Assembly: GCA_902463725.1 (NCBI GenBank)
Contig: CABQGK010000012.1
Coordinates: 1-64,000, forward strand
Source: an uncultured Sutterella sp.
GTDB lineage: Bacteria; Pseudomonadota; Gammaproteobacteria; Burkholderiales; Burkholderiaceae_F
Reading direction: 5' to 3'
Length of the DNA: 64,000 bases
The notes beneath the pieces were generated by a model, which made no database searches, was not told the origin of the DNA, and saw only the letters and a list, made by a program, of their open reading frames with translations. A program made the position numbers and the translations under genes. This document shows positions 24,719 to 33,232 of the stretch, one piece after another (within the stretch, counting starts at the first letter, position 1; each line of letters begins with the position of its first letter).

Positions 24719-25690
24719 ATGCTCGTTTTGCTCGGCATTCTTGCAGGGCTCGTGCTCCCATTTCAGACGTCGATGAACCTCGCGCTACGTGCTCGGTTGG
24801 GCTCACCCTACAGCGCTGCGCTCGTTTCTTTTAGTGTTGGGCTCGTCTTTCTTATCGTGCTCATGCTTGCGGCAGGAGAGTCGCTCGCCTTCGATTGGGC
24901 TCGACTTGCGCAGGAGCCCCTTTGGGTCTATGCAGGGGGCGTCTGTGGTGTGACCTTCATCACGGGGAACATTCTCCTTGTCACGCGCATTGGCAGTGCA
25001 CAAACCGTGATCTTCCCAGTGTTTGGGCAGATTTTGATGGGGCTTGCCATCGATAGTTTCGGGTGGCTCTTTGCGCGTGAGATCGCGCTGACGCCCTCAA
25101 AAGCGGTGGGGGCCTTGCTGGTGGCGGTGGGCGTGTTAACGGTGGCAACAGCTCGTGCTGCACGAGAAAAGCACGCAGATGCTAGCCCCAATAGCGCTAG
25201 CGCGGCCAATCTTTGGCTTTGGCGCATGATTGCGATGGTGCTCGGCGCACTCGGCGCTGTACAGGTTGCGCTCAATGGTCACGTGGCCGTGGTGGCAGCA
25301 TCTTCACTTGCTAGTAGTGTGATCTCGTTTGCAACAGGTGTCGTGGCGCTCCTTGTGGTTATCGCCGTGCGGGCGGTTGCGCTTCGCGGCAAGAGAACCG
25401 GTATTGTGAACTCGGCTAGCGCGCAAGTTATGAACGTTAACTGGCAACGCCACCCGCTTTGGATGTGGTTTGGAGGCTTCTTGGGCGGACTCTATGTGCT
25501 TGCGAACGTCATGCTCTCGAACCAAATCGGTACGGGTCTTACGGTGATTCTTTTCTTGATCGGTGCCACCTCGGGGGGACTCTTGGTGGATCACTTCGCT
25601 CTCATGCGTACTGCGCGCAAACCCCTCACGGTTAAAAAGCTCGCGGGCGTTGCACTGATGCTTGTGGGCATTGCCTTTATCAAACTCTAA
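24719..25690 (+). CDS. DMT-superfamily membrane transporter, duplicated YdcZ (DUF606) type
   Basis: A 323-residue, about ten-helix inner-membrane protein built from two homologous halves. The first opens LLGILAGLVLPFQTSMNLALRARLGSPYSAALVSFSVGLVFL, the second AMVLGALGAVQVALNGHVAVVAASSLASSVISFATGVVALL. Each half ends in a Gly-rich G-G-x-x-G helix (VYAGGVCGVTFITGNI; WFGGFLGGLYVLANV). This is the YdcZ/DUF606 family, normally a single ~145-residue unit; the fused form is common. Substrates are unknown. It is monocistronic and divergent from the hypothetical gene at 23838. Confidence 0.9.
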   Translation: MLVLLGILAGLVLPFQTSMNLALRARLGSPYSAALVSFSVGLVFLIVLMLAAGESLAFDWARLAQEPLWVYAGGVCGVTFITGNILLVTRIGSAQTVIFPVFGQILMGLAIDSFGWLFAREIALTPSKAVGALLVAVGVLTVATARAAREKHADASPNSASAANLWLWRMIAMVLGALGAVQVALNGHVAVVAASSLASSVISFATGVVALLVVIAVRAVALRGKRTGIVNSASAQVMNVNWQRHPLWMWFGGFLGGLYVLANVMLSNQIGTGLTVILFLIGATSGGLLVDHFALMRTARKPLTVKKLAGVALMLVGIAFIKL

Positions 25691-25744
25691 AAATTTCCCT
25701 TTCCTCTGCCAGTACGGTTGACAGCAGCAGGAGAGAGTGATAAT

Positions 25745-25770
25745 CTCATTGCAAATGAGAATCATTCTCA
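25745..25770. promoter_or_regulatory. Fur-box-like operator, two overlapping dyads
   Basis: TGAGAAT-C-ATTCTCA (25756-25770) is a perfect 7-1-7 dyad of the Fur type. It overlaps a second dyad, CTCATT-GCA-AATGAG (25746-25760). A -35-like TTGCAA and -10-like TAATGT flank the site, so binding would block the promoter of the gene at 25874. The same words (TGAGAA...TTCTCA) recur before the TonB receptor gene at 33174. Confidence 0.75.
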
Positions 25771-25873
25771 CTAATGTATCTGCCTTGCTGCCAATCCGCA
25801 CGTCGCTCGTGCGGGGCTTCTCTCTAAGCGAGGCCTCAACTCGCAGCAACGTACACTGCCGACGGAGGCACGG

Positions 25874-26449
25874 ATGGTTTTGTTTGGTATTCACTTTTCG
25901 AGACTGCAGCTCTTTTTTGCTTCGGTCATGTACACGGGTGCGCTTTCTCGTACCTCTCTGATGCTCAGTCTTCACTCTGCAGGCTCATTTTGGGCTTGGG
26001 CAATGCTATGGTCGCTCTTGATGGTGGTTGTCTGGGTGGGCGCTAATGATTTGCACGCCAAGCGGTTGCCGGCAGCGTTTGTTGGGGCAGTGGCCGCGCT
26101 CGGCGTGGGATTGAACGCGATCCGTGGCACTGGACTTGATATGGGGCTGCTCGAAGTGCACGTCATGACTGGGCTTGCTGTGCTCTCGCTTTTTTACTGC
26201 GTCAATCTCATCCTCGAGCGTTTTCTTCATAGCACGTGGCTCGAAGAGCGTGAAATCTGCTTTGTAGCGGCGCTTGCCACCTGGGGAAGCGGCCTGAGCG
26301 TTGTGTTGATGCTTGCGATGGGTTTGTTTCTGATGGCGTTAAGCCGCTTCAGTGCACGCGAAAAAGAGCAGGGGACACACTCTCGCACGCACTTTGCGCT
26401 AGCCATGGCACTCTCCGCTTGGGTGGGACTCTGGTACCAGTTCCTCTAA
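25874..26449 (+). CDS. Small polytopic membrane protein resembling a degenerate prepilin peptidase, probably Fur-regulated
   Basis: A 191-residue, 5-6-helix inner-membrane protein. The helix-loop VVWVGANDLHAKRLPAAFVG fits the first catalytic-Asp region of A24 prepilin peptidases (D59 in a D-x(4)-R-x-P context). The second site, normally GxGDVKLLAALG, reads REICFVAALATW: the Gly is lost and E127 stands where Asp is expected. The N-terminal Cys-rich methylase domain of full PilD is absent, as in TadV/CpaA types. No pilin or secretion genes are near. GGAGG at 25864-25868 precedes the ATG. A Fur box upstream suggests induction by iron limitation. Family assignment is tentative; an unrelated small transporter is possible. 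Confidence 0.6.
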   Translation: MVLFGIHFSRLQLFFASVMYTGALSRTSLMLSLHSAGSFWAWAMLWSLLMVVVWVGANDLHAKRLPAAFVGAVAALGVGLNAIRGTGLDMGLLEVHVMTGLAVLSLFYCVNLILERFLHSTWLEEREICFVAALATWGSGLSVVLMLAMGLFLMALSRFSAREKEQGTHSRTHFALAMALSAWVGLWYQFL

Positions 26450-26504
26450 GCCGTAAGGGGCCGCCCTTGGCGAATAGCGGATCAGGGCATGATGAAAGAG
26501 AAGG

Positions 26505-26536
26505 GCGCTTAGCTTCTGCGGCTGAGCGCTCTTTTT
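26505..26536 (+). terminator. Terminator after the Fur-boxed membrane protein gene
   Basis: GCGCTTAGC (26505-26513) pairs with GCTGAGCGC (26521-26529, one G-T pair), followed by TCTTTTT. Confidence 0.75.
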
Positions 26537-26552
26537 CCATGTGGGTATCGAT

Positions 26553-26945
26553 TTAGTGTTGCGCCGAACCAAGGTCGCGGTATGTTGCGTGGCCTTCGAG
26601 CAGGCAGGTCAGCTCGTCACACTTGACGATTTTTCCGTCTTGGATCTCAAACTCAGCAATCACATGATGGCGCACATGGTCTCCATTTTGGAGCGTGGAG
26701 TCGACCATGTGATTAGAGAAGACGACATTGTCTTCCGCAACGAGTCGCTTGAAGGTGATGGTGCACGCACTGATTTTGGCTTGCAAGTGCGCGATGTGCT
26801 TGACAAACGCCTCAAAATCCAGCGTTTCGTTGTTAACCGTCTGTACGTAGCTTGGCGAGAAATACTGGGAGAGTGTTTCTTCGTCCGTGACCTTCTCTTC
26901 AAAGACAAGTTTGAAAACGGCCTTGATCAGTTCTTTCGTATCCAT
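26553..26945 (-). CDS. NTF2-like (SnoaL-type) protein
   Basis: A 130-residue single-domain protein of the NTF2/SnoaL fold. It starts MDTKELIKAVFKLVFEEKVTDEETLSQYFSPSYVQTVN and has the alternating strand pattern ACTITFKRLVAEDNVVFSNHMV and HHVIAEFEIQDGKIVKCDE typical of these cone-shaped proteins. Members bind small hydrophobic molecules or act as isomerases and hydrolases; activity cannot be inferred. GGGAGG precedes the ATG. It is convergent with the membrane gene at 25874, and its promoter side faces autotransporter 2 across a long inverted repeat. Confidence 0.85.
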   Translation of the reverse strand: MDTKELIKAVFKLVFEEKVTDEETLSQYFSPSYVQTVNNETLDFEAFVKHIAHLQAKISACTITFKRLVAEDNVVFSNHMVDSTLQNGDHVRHHVIAEFEIQDGKIVKCDELTCLLEGHATYRDLGSAQH

Positions 26946-27057
26946 TTCGATTACCTCCCATGGGATGAAAGTAGTGCGCCGTCTGTCGGCGCTTAGAGTG
27001 GGATATTACCGCAATGAGCGCACATGACAAGAACGGCGCTCGGATGTTGGAAAATGG

Positions 27058-27111
27058 CCTCAAAAATGAAATATTCAACATAACTACTATTATGTTGAGT
27101 AATTTTTGAGG
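27058..27111. repeat. 54-bp inverted repeat in a divergent promoter region
   Basis: Outer arms CCTCAAAAAT and ATTTTTGAGG, and inner arms TTCAACATAA and TTATGTTGA, surround a short CTACTA centre. It lies in the 362-bp spacer between the divergent SnoaL-like gene and autotransporter 2. There is no gene upstream of it on either strand for it to terminate, so an operator, a phase-variable switch or a small mobile-element relic is more likely. Confidence 0.6.
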
Positions 27112-27307
27112 ACTTCATTGGTGAAAACACTAAGCCAGTCTAACTTGTTTACCTAGAGCGCTACAATGCTAGAAACAGGATAGCCCTTAAGCGCTGCTGA
27201 TCTGACCGAATCCCACCTCTCAGAGCCCCACTTTGACTTGTCCTGAATCTTTTGACCAACAACGGACGCAGTTTCCCCAATCCTAACTGCCGTCTGGAGA
27301 CCCCAAT

Positions 27308-30300
27308 ATGAATCGTATCTACAAAACGGTATGGAACCGTGCCAAATCCCTTTGGGTATGTGTCTCTGAGAAAGTTTGTAGTCGCGCCCAAGGCAACCGC
27401 TCTCGTGTAAAAAACGCTCGCCCTCTTTCTAAAGCCAACCATCTGGGCACGCTTTCTGCCGTTACGCTCGCCACGCTCCTCGCTTTCGGTTTCAGCGGCC
27501 CTGCTTCGGCTGAGTATTATCGCTATGACCAAGCTAGCCAACAGTCAAGCGATATCTACAAGTATTACAACGATGGGCGCTATTTGTTCAGTAGCGCTGC
27601 CAACCTCAACGGCGGCTACCTCATTTTGCCGTGGCACAGGAATCAGGGCGCTGTTGTCTATTGTGCTAGCGCCTTTTGCTCTGCTAAAGGACAGCACTGG
27701 GTTGCTGCTAGTATCAGAAATGGTAGTAGTACAGTGGATCCAGGTGTGGTTGTTGGGAGTCAAGATACTTATGCCCAGCCTGCTACTTTGTCCCTTATCG
27801 ATAGCTTTGTCGAAGGGGATGTTGTACTTCGTTCGCGTAGCAAACTCCTCTTGGGCGCGACCCTAAAGCTGGTCGATACGTTTTCCCCCAGTGTTGGAGA
27901 TGACTATGAGGTTCAACCCTCTCAGAACAAAATTATTGGCAATATCGTCTTTGACAGTAATTCCAATGTGTTCCTTGGTCAGACCCTTGGGGCGCTTTAT
28001 CGCAATGCAAGCGATCCTGTCTTGACAACCCAATACCCAAGAACGCGCTTCTCGGGTAGCTCAGGCACTCTTACGCTTCTAAAACCCGCTGATACTAATG
28101 ACCTCATTTTTGACTTGGATGCACTACATACCTTTAGCAGTACTGGAGTGAATGAGGCCATTAGAGAGTTGGACGTTAAAACCAGTGTAAAGATTGTCAA
28201 CACGCTCGATCGGTCGACCAACGCTAGCAGCGGCACAGACCTTCAGGTTGTTGTCAACTCTTCTGGAGTAACCCCTACCATCGTGGATATCCAGAGCCAC
28301 CAGGGCAATGGCTTTTCAGTGTCTGGTAGTGGAATCGTTAAGTTTGATGGTGGTGAAACACTACGTGCTGGAGTCGCACAAGATCTATCGGGATATCGGA
28401 ACCGTATTGACCTCAGCACGTTAACGTTCTACCTCGACCGTAATGCGGTTATTTTGGGCCAAGTAGAGAATTTAGGCCTACCACGAGTAGGAGGTGAGCC
28501 CGTGAATGATGGCCCTGGTGGAGGGCTTTTCTTGTCAAGTTCAGTGGCCGTGGAGGATCCTACGGTTCTCTGGGATACTGCTCACGCGAATGATCTCCCC
28601 TACTGGACCAGAGTCATCGACTTGTCGCACACGTATGTGGCGACTCTCAACGATGTTGAGCCAACGCTCACAGCAACGGAATTGGCGAATGTTGGTGGGC
28701 TATATGTGCGCCATGGTACGGTCAAAATTGATGGTAGCACCGCCCCTATTTCTACGCCAATTGCTGTGGGTGACGATGGTGTGCTCGATATTGCTGCGAA
28801 TTCCACCCTTACCTCAATGCTTCAGGTGACCTCAGGTACAGTCAAGTTCCACGCGGGTCAAACGACGCTTCCTGCGCTCAATACTAGCCTTATGCCGACG
28901 GTTACGTTAAGTTTTGATGCGGGCGCTCACTTAAACGTGACAGAGGAAGAGAGTCTTCAGTGGACGGCTGTACCGAATATCGTTACCGCGACGACCGATG
29001 TCGATGAACTCGCTGAGCTCCTGCGCCTTCACCCGTTGAGCCTTCGCACAACCAGCGCGATTACGAGGCTACCAGCTACGCTGAATTCCGTTCCAACTCT
29101 AAGCCCACCGACCACATGGGTGGTTGGCGCAGATAGTAGTGTCTCTGACTACCCTGTGATTGTGAAGGTCGAACCTAGTGTCACACTTGATCTGCGCGGA
29201 ACTAACACCGAAGGGATGGTGGATCTAGAGAATTTGGGGACGACTAACTTAAGGGGCATCAACAATGTTCAGTTCTCCTATCGGGGCACTGATGGGGGGC
29301 ACCTCAACATCAGCGATAGCACCCTAGTTTTACCTAGTGGAGCAATCTGGAGATTTTCGACGCTCAATGATTTGACGCTCTCTAACGTTCACTTCACTGA
29401 CGTGAGCGAACCTGAGGAACCTGTAAGTCTCTCTTTCTCTGTGGCCAATCTAGGTAGTACGCTCCCAAGTTGGTGGAGTACGGAGTTCTTAGGCGCGTCA
29501 AATGCAAGGATTTCTACCCTCGACGTTGACGTCTTAGAGGATGGCTTCTCACTAGGCAACGTGGCGCTAGACATGCTGACAGTCAGAAAAGCTACCCTCA
29601 GTAGCTTCTCGGGACTCCCTGCGTCCCAGGCAGTGATCTTTAATGACCTTACCCTCACTCAGAGCGCCGCTTTAAGCCAAAATGTAGCGGTGAGCATCAA
29701 GAAACTCACCCTTGCTCCTAATGTCGAGTTAGATGTCACCGAAGCGCCTTTATTTGTAATAGACGGAGCAAGTATCTATTTTTCTGATGGCGCCAAATTT
29801 AAAATCGATCCCAGTTGGTCTAACGAGGGCTTGGGAGTGCCTCCTTTGATGACTGGCCCTGGTAACCCGTCCATGACGGTGAGCGTTGCCGATTTGAATC
29901 ATCTCAGTACTGCGCTGGGAGACGTCGTACATAACGAATTTAAGTTGTCGGTTGAAACCCGCAACGCCATGGAAAACGTTGACACCACGGCCCTTGAGGG
30001 TGTGCAACGCTGGATTCTCGGGGGTAACGTGACAGGCATTGCCGGAGGTGAGCTTACCGTACCCACACAAGTCAACGCTGGCGCGACGCTCAAGCAAGCG
30101 TCAGGTCAATTACATGTGCAGTCACTACTCGATATTCAGGGTAGTGTTGATGTTCAAGATTTGGTGGTGGGCTTGAGTGATCCCATGACTCCCGAAAACT
30201 CGCCTAGCGCACAAGTCATTGTTCATGATGGCGCGGTTCTTTCGATTAGAGGGAAGTTGACCGTCAACGAAACGTCAATGACCTCCATCGATCTGCTCGA

Positions 30301-32839
30301 CGGTGGTGTACTGAAGACGGATGTCGCTAATTTAGTGCGCGTCTCGAAGCAAACGAACTCCCTCACTGGGGCTCATTACCTAGAGCCTTCGATCAATCAT
30401 CCTGCAGAAACCAATGTAAATACGCAGCGAGCCAAACGTGGCACATGGATCCCGAGCTATTCAGATAAAACAGAAGAGATAAGTGGCCAAACTTACCATG
30501 TCTACGACATATATGAACTTACTAGGATTCTGGATTCAGAAGGGTACGAAACAGTATCAAATGGGTTGGGTGTAGGCGATCAGATCACCCAGTATGGTCT
30601 TGGTAGTATTGAATTGACCGAGCCTAACTCCAAGCTCTACCTCGGGCCTATCAAGACAAATCTTTTGATTGGTGAGAACAATATTGTCACGAATGTTCAG
30701 AATCCTGCAGGGTATGCGATTTTAAGACTCAATGGTGAGCGCACAGAAGTTCTTGACGGCGGCCGTATTGAGGTGAGAGAAGCACTTGAAGTTAGCACCG
30801 GTTATGGTCAGCGTGGGCGTTTGGTTCTGCATCAAGGTAGTGAAATTACGTTCACAAATGGGAAGACGGCAAATGATGTCACACTGGGTGACCACTTTGT
30901 GCTGGAGACCGATGTCAGTGTGTTGAATCATGAGAATGGAAACACCCCTGCCTGGTGGTCAACGATCACTACGGCGCTACAACGGCGTGAAGCCTATGAT
31001 TATGGTCGTATGCTTGTAACCACGGGAACCACCCAAGATATCGACCCAGAAGGCTTTCAGCGTTGGGAGGTTCGTGGCGACGGGGAAAACCACACCGCCC
31101 ATCTTGCGAGAGACACGTTTGTACCCTACGAAAAATCACTGACGTTGGATTTGACCCGTATTGACGGTGAAGATGCATCGATTACCAATGACGGAACCCT
31201 ACGCTTTGACGATATAACGCTAATCAATGCTGCTGATCACTCCCCTATCTATGGTGCGGGTCAGGTAGAAAAAGTGGGCGCAGCTCTCGCCACGATTGAC
31301 GGCATGATGAAGTATGCCGGACATACCACTGTCCGTGAGGGTACGCTCAAATTGCGTCAAGCCTCTGGCCTTAAGGGCAATGTGACAGTTAAACGAGGGG
31401 CTACGCTGTATGCGTCGACTGAAGAGCGCGAAAGTTCTGGATCAGAGGTAACACTCGTCGCACGACGGCTAGCGCGCGCTGTACCGACGCCGCACATGGC
31501 AACCTCGTCGAACGTGAATTCGATCGAGCTTGACCGCGGTTCTACGTATATGATCGATCTCAATGCAGAGCGATACTCTACACAGGCTGTCACGGGTGAT
31601 GTCAGCATTGGGGATTTTGTCAAGTTCGTGGTGAACGTTCCCAGCGATCTTGTACTTGAACCAGGCAGCACCTTAGAGCATGTTTTGACTTGGGCAGGCT
31701 CTTTAAGCGGTCGTTTCGCTAGCGCGAGTGATACGATCAACGATCTTGTTTTTGAAGAAAATCCCAATTTTGACCTTCAGGCGATCTACGATGCGGAGCG
31801 TAAAAGCTTGGATCTTAAGGTTGTGGCGAATTCAGAGCATCGCGATCTCATCGTCCCGAGCGATCCTGATCCTGTTGACCCAGACCGTCCAGACGATCCA
31901 GGGCACACCACAGATAGCCGCCTGGGTGAACAGCCCCTCCTCTCTGGGACCGGTAAGCGCGCTCTAGCGGACTTTAGCAATGTTGTGCTTCGTCGCTTCT
32001 CAGACCGTAGCCTTGTGTGCGGCGATGACACACACGGAATGTGGGCGTCGCTTTTGGGCGGCCGTGGCCGTCTTGCGGGAACGGACGCCGCGCTCGGTTA
32101 CAGCGCTGAGCACGAGGGCGTGGCGGCAGGTGCCGAGCTCTGCACAGGTCGTAGCCGCGCTGGCGTCATGTTGGCCGCTGGCCATACCGAAGCCGATGAT
32201 CATGAGCCTACGGTGAAACACAATATGACGGCGAATACTTGGCTCGTTGGTCTCTATGGCGAGCATGACCTCAACGAGCAGGTAACGCTCGATGCGCATC
32301 TCTCGTTCGGTCGTAGCACGCTCAAAGGCGAACGCCAGTTTAGCCAAGAGGGTTTAACCGCCAAGAGCCGCACCCATGCTTGGCTCTACCAAGCGGGCGT
32401 TGGTGTGACGCTCAATCGCAGTGCCCTACTCAAGCCCTTTGCGCGACTTGACTACACGCGGGTTGACGTTGGAGCCTTTACGGAGCACGGCGCGCAGCAG
32501 CATGATCAGCACGTCGAACGGGATACGTATCAGGAGCTCGTAGCGCGCCTTGGCGTTGAAGCAGGTAGTCCCATTACGAGCAAGCTGAGTTGGTCGGCAC
32601 GCGCGAGTGTGGGCGTAGATATGCTCAACGCAGGCTCGAGCACGCACGCTAGCTTTGTCGATGGCTCAGGGCACATAGCAGTGAAGAACGATTCGCCCTC
32701 TCGCATGGTTGGCGACCTTTCGCTTGGGCTCGCGTATCAAGTGAGTCCCAATTGGACGCTTTCGACGAGCTTGATCGGTGAAATGCGCACCCACCAGCGT
32801 GATGGCGCACTCGATCTACGCTCGACGTGGACCTTCTAA
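27308..32839 (+). CDS. Autotransporter 2 with extended signal peptide (ESPR)
   Basis: A 1843-residue classical type Va autotransporter. The N-terminus MNRIYKTVWNRAKSLWVCVSE is a textbook extended signal peptide region, followed by a basic stretch and a Sec core (cleavage near residue 68, PASA-EYY). The passenger (about 70-1500) is rich in Thr, Ser, Asn, Asp and Val with many L-T-L strands, as in beta-helix adhesins. An acidic Asp-Pro linker (DPDPVDPDRPDDPGHTTD) leads to the barrel (last ~265 residues: MWASLLGGRGRLAGTDA..., TWLVGLYGEHDL, LKPFARLDYTRVDVGAF, ending LRSTWTF). The terminal Phe is the BAM signal. Only two Cys pairs occur (one in the passenger start, one in the barrel). Ligand unknown; probably an adhesin or autoaggregation factor. 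Confidence 0.93.
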   Translation: MNRIYKTVWNRAKSLWVCVSEKVCSRAQGNRSRVKNARPLSKANHLGTLSAVTLATLLAFGFSGPASAEYYRYDQASQQSSDIYKYYNDGRYLFSSAANLNGGYLILPWHRNQGAVVYCASAFCSAKGQHWVAASIRNGSSTVDPGVVVGSQDTYAQPATLSLIDSFVEGDVVLRSRSKLLLGATLKLVDTFSPSVGDDYEVQPSQNKIIGNIVFDSNSNVFLGQTLGALYRNASDPVLTTQYPRTRFSGSSGTLTLLKPADTNDLIFDLDALHTFSSTGVNEAIRELDVKTSVKIVNTLDRSTNASSGTDLQVVVNSSGVTPTIVDIQSHQGNGFSVSGSGIVKFDGGETLRAGVAQDLSGYRNRIDLSTLTFYLDRNAVILGQVENLGLPRVGGEPVNDGPGGGLFLSSSVAVEDPTVLWDTAHANDLPYWTRVIDLSHTYVATLNDVEPTLTATELANVGGLYVRHGTVKIDGSTAPISTPIAVGDDGVLDIAANSTLTSMLQVTSGTVKFHAGQTTLPALNTSLMPTVTLSFDAGAHLNVTEEESLQWTAVPNIVTATTDVDELAELLRLHPLSLRTTSAITRLPATLNSVPTLSPPTTWVVGADSSVSDYPVIVKVEPSVTLDLRGTNTEGMVDLENLGTTNLRGINNVQFSYRGTDGGHLNISDSTLVLPSGAIWRFSTLNDLTLSNVHFTDVSEPEEPVSLSFSVANLGSTLPSWWSTEFLGASNARISTLDVDVLEDGFSLGNVALDMLTVRKATLSSFSGLPASQAVIFNDLTLTQSAALSQNVAVSIKKLTLAPNVELDVTEAPLFVIDGASIYFSDGAKFKIDPSWSNEGLGVPPLMTGPGNPSMTVSVADLNHLSTALGDVVHNEFKLSVETRNAMENVDTTALEGVQRWILGGNVTGIAGGELTVPTQVNAGATLKQASGQLHVQSLLDIQGSVDVQDLVVGLSDPMTPENSPSAQVIVHDGAVLSIRGKLTVNETSMTSIDLLDGGVLKTDVANLVRVSKQTNSLTGAHYLEPSINHPAETNVNTQRAKRGTWIPSYSDKTEEISGQTYHVYDIYELTRILDSEGYETVSNGLGVGDQITQYGLGSIELTEPNSKLYLGPIKTNLLIGENNIVTNVQNPAGYAILRLNGERTEVLDGGRIEVREALEVSTGYGQRGRLVLHQGSEITFTNGKTANDVTLGDHFVLETDVSVLNHENGNTPAWWSTITTALQRREAYDYGRMLVTTGTTQDIDPEGFQRWEVRGDGENHTAHLARDTFVPYEKSLTLDLTRIDGEDASITNDGTLRFDDITLINAADHSPIYGAGQVEKVGAALATIDGMMKYAGHTTVREGTLKLRQASGLKGNVTVKRGATLYASTEERESSGSEVTLVARRLARAVPTPHMATSSNVNSIELDRGSTYMIDLNAERYSTQAVTGDVSIGDFVKFVVNVPSDLVLEPGSTLEHVLTWAGSLSGRFASASDTINDLVFEENPNFDLQAIYDAERKSLDLKVVANSEHRDLIVPSDPDPVDPDRPDDPGHTTDSRLGEQPLLSGTGKRALADFSNVVLRRFSDRSLVCGDDTHGMWASLLGGRGRLAGTDAALGYSAEHEGVAAGAELCTGRSRAGVMLAAGHTEADDHEPTVKHNMTANTWLVGLYGEHDLNEQVTLDAHLSFGRSTLKGERQFSQEGLTAKSRTHAWLYQAGVGVTLNRSALLKPFARLDYTRVDVGAFTEHGAQQHDQHVERDTYQELVARLGVEAGSPITSKLSWSARASVGVDMLNAGSSTHASFVDGSGHIAVKNDSPSRMVGDLSLGLAYQVSPNWTLSTSLIGEMRTHQRDGALDLRSTWTF

Positions 32840-32850
32840 CCCACGGTGCG

Positions 32851-32928
32851 CTGGCGCCTTTGCTGGCGCCAGCCTCCGGCACGTTTCTCTCCTCAGCTGT
32901 GCGGCCCGCAGAATGCGTCGGCCGCACA
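32851..32928 (+). terminator. Two strong hairpins after autotransporter 2
   Basis: GCTGGCGCC/GGCGCCAGC (32851-32874) and TGTGCGGCC/GGCCGCACA (32898-32906 with 32920-32928) are perfect 9-bp stems directly downstream of the stop codon. Neither has a clear T run, so termination may be weak or the stems may protect the transcript end. Confidence 0.5.
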
Positions 32929-33173
32929 ACCTTTATGGGCGAGGCTCGCATTGTGAAGTGCCTCACCTCTGCACTTCAGTCATCACACGCCTTTCGCGAG
33001 CTCGTGTGCAAAGCGCGTCACCCAGAACCAATCTTCAGACTCGTCATAAAGAACCAGTTGGTACAAAGTTGCCGATAGTGCCCTGATTTTTCAGGGGATC
33101 CACGCCTGTTGCGCACTTAGAAATAGATAGTTTTGCTATCCGAAAATGTAACTAGATGTAAGCATCTTCTATA

Positions 33174-33194
33174 TGAGAAATATAATCATTCTCA
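33174..33194. promoter_or_regulatory. Fur box of the TonB receptor gene
   Basis: TGAGAA (33174-33179) and TTCTCA (33189-33194) form an inverted pair around ATATAATCA, with TAATCATTCTCATTT matching Fur-site half words. It lies 39 bp before the receptor ATG. Confidence 0.75.
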
Positions 33195-33232
33195 TTTGGA
33201 TGGCAAACAACCTCATTTTCCCAGGACCCAAA

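Noticed and set aside
25304..25975. 223-residue minus-strand frame
   Set aside because: It lies antisense to the DMT transporter and membrane gene and covers the Fur box; composition is Lys/His/Arg-rich shadow sequence.
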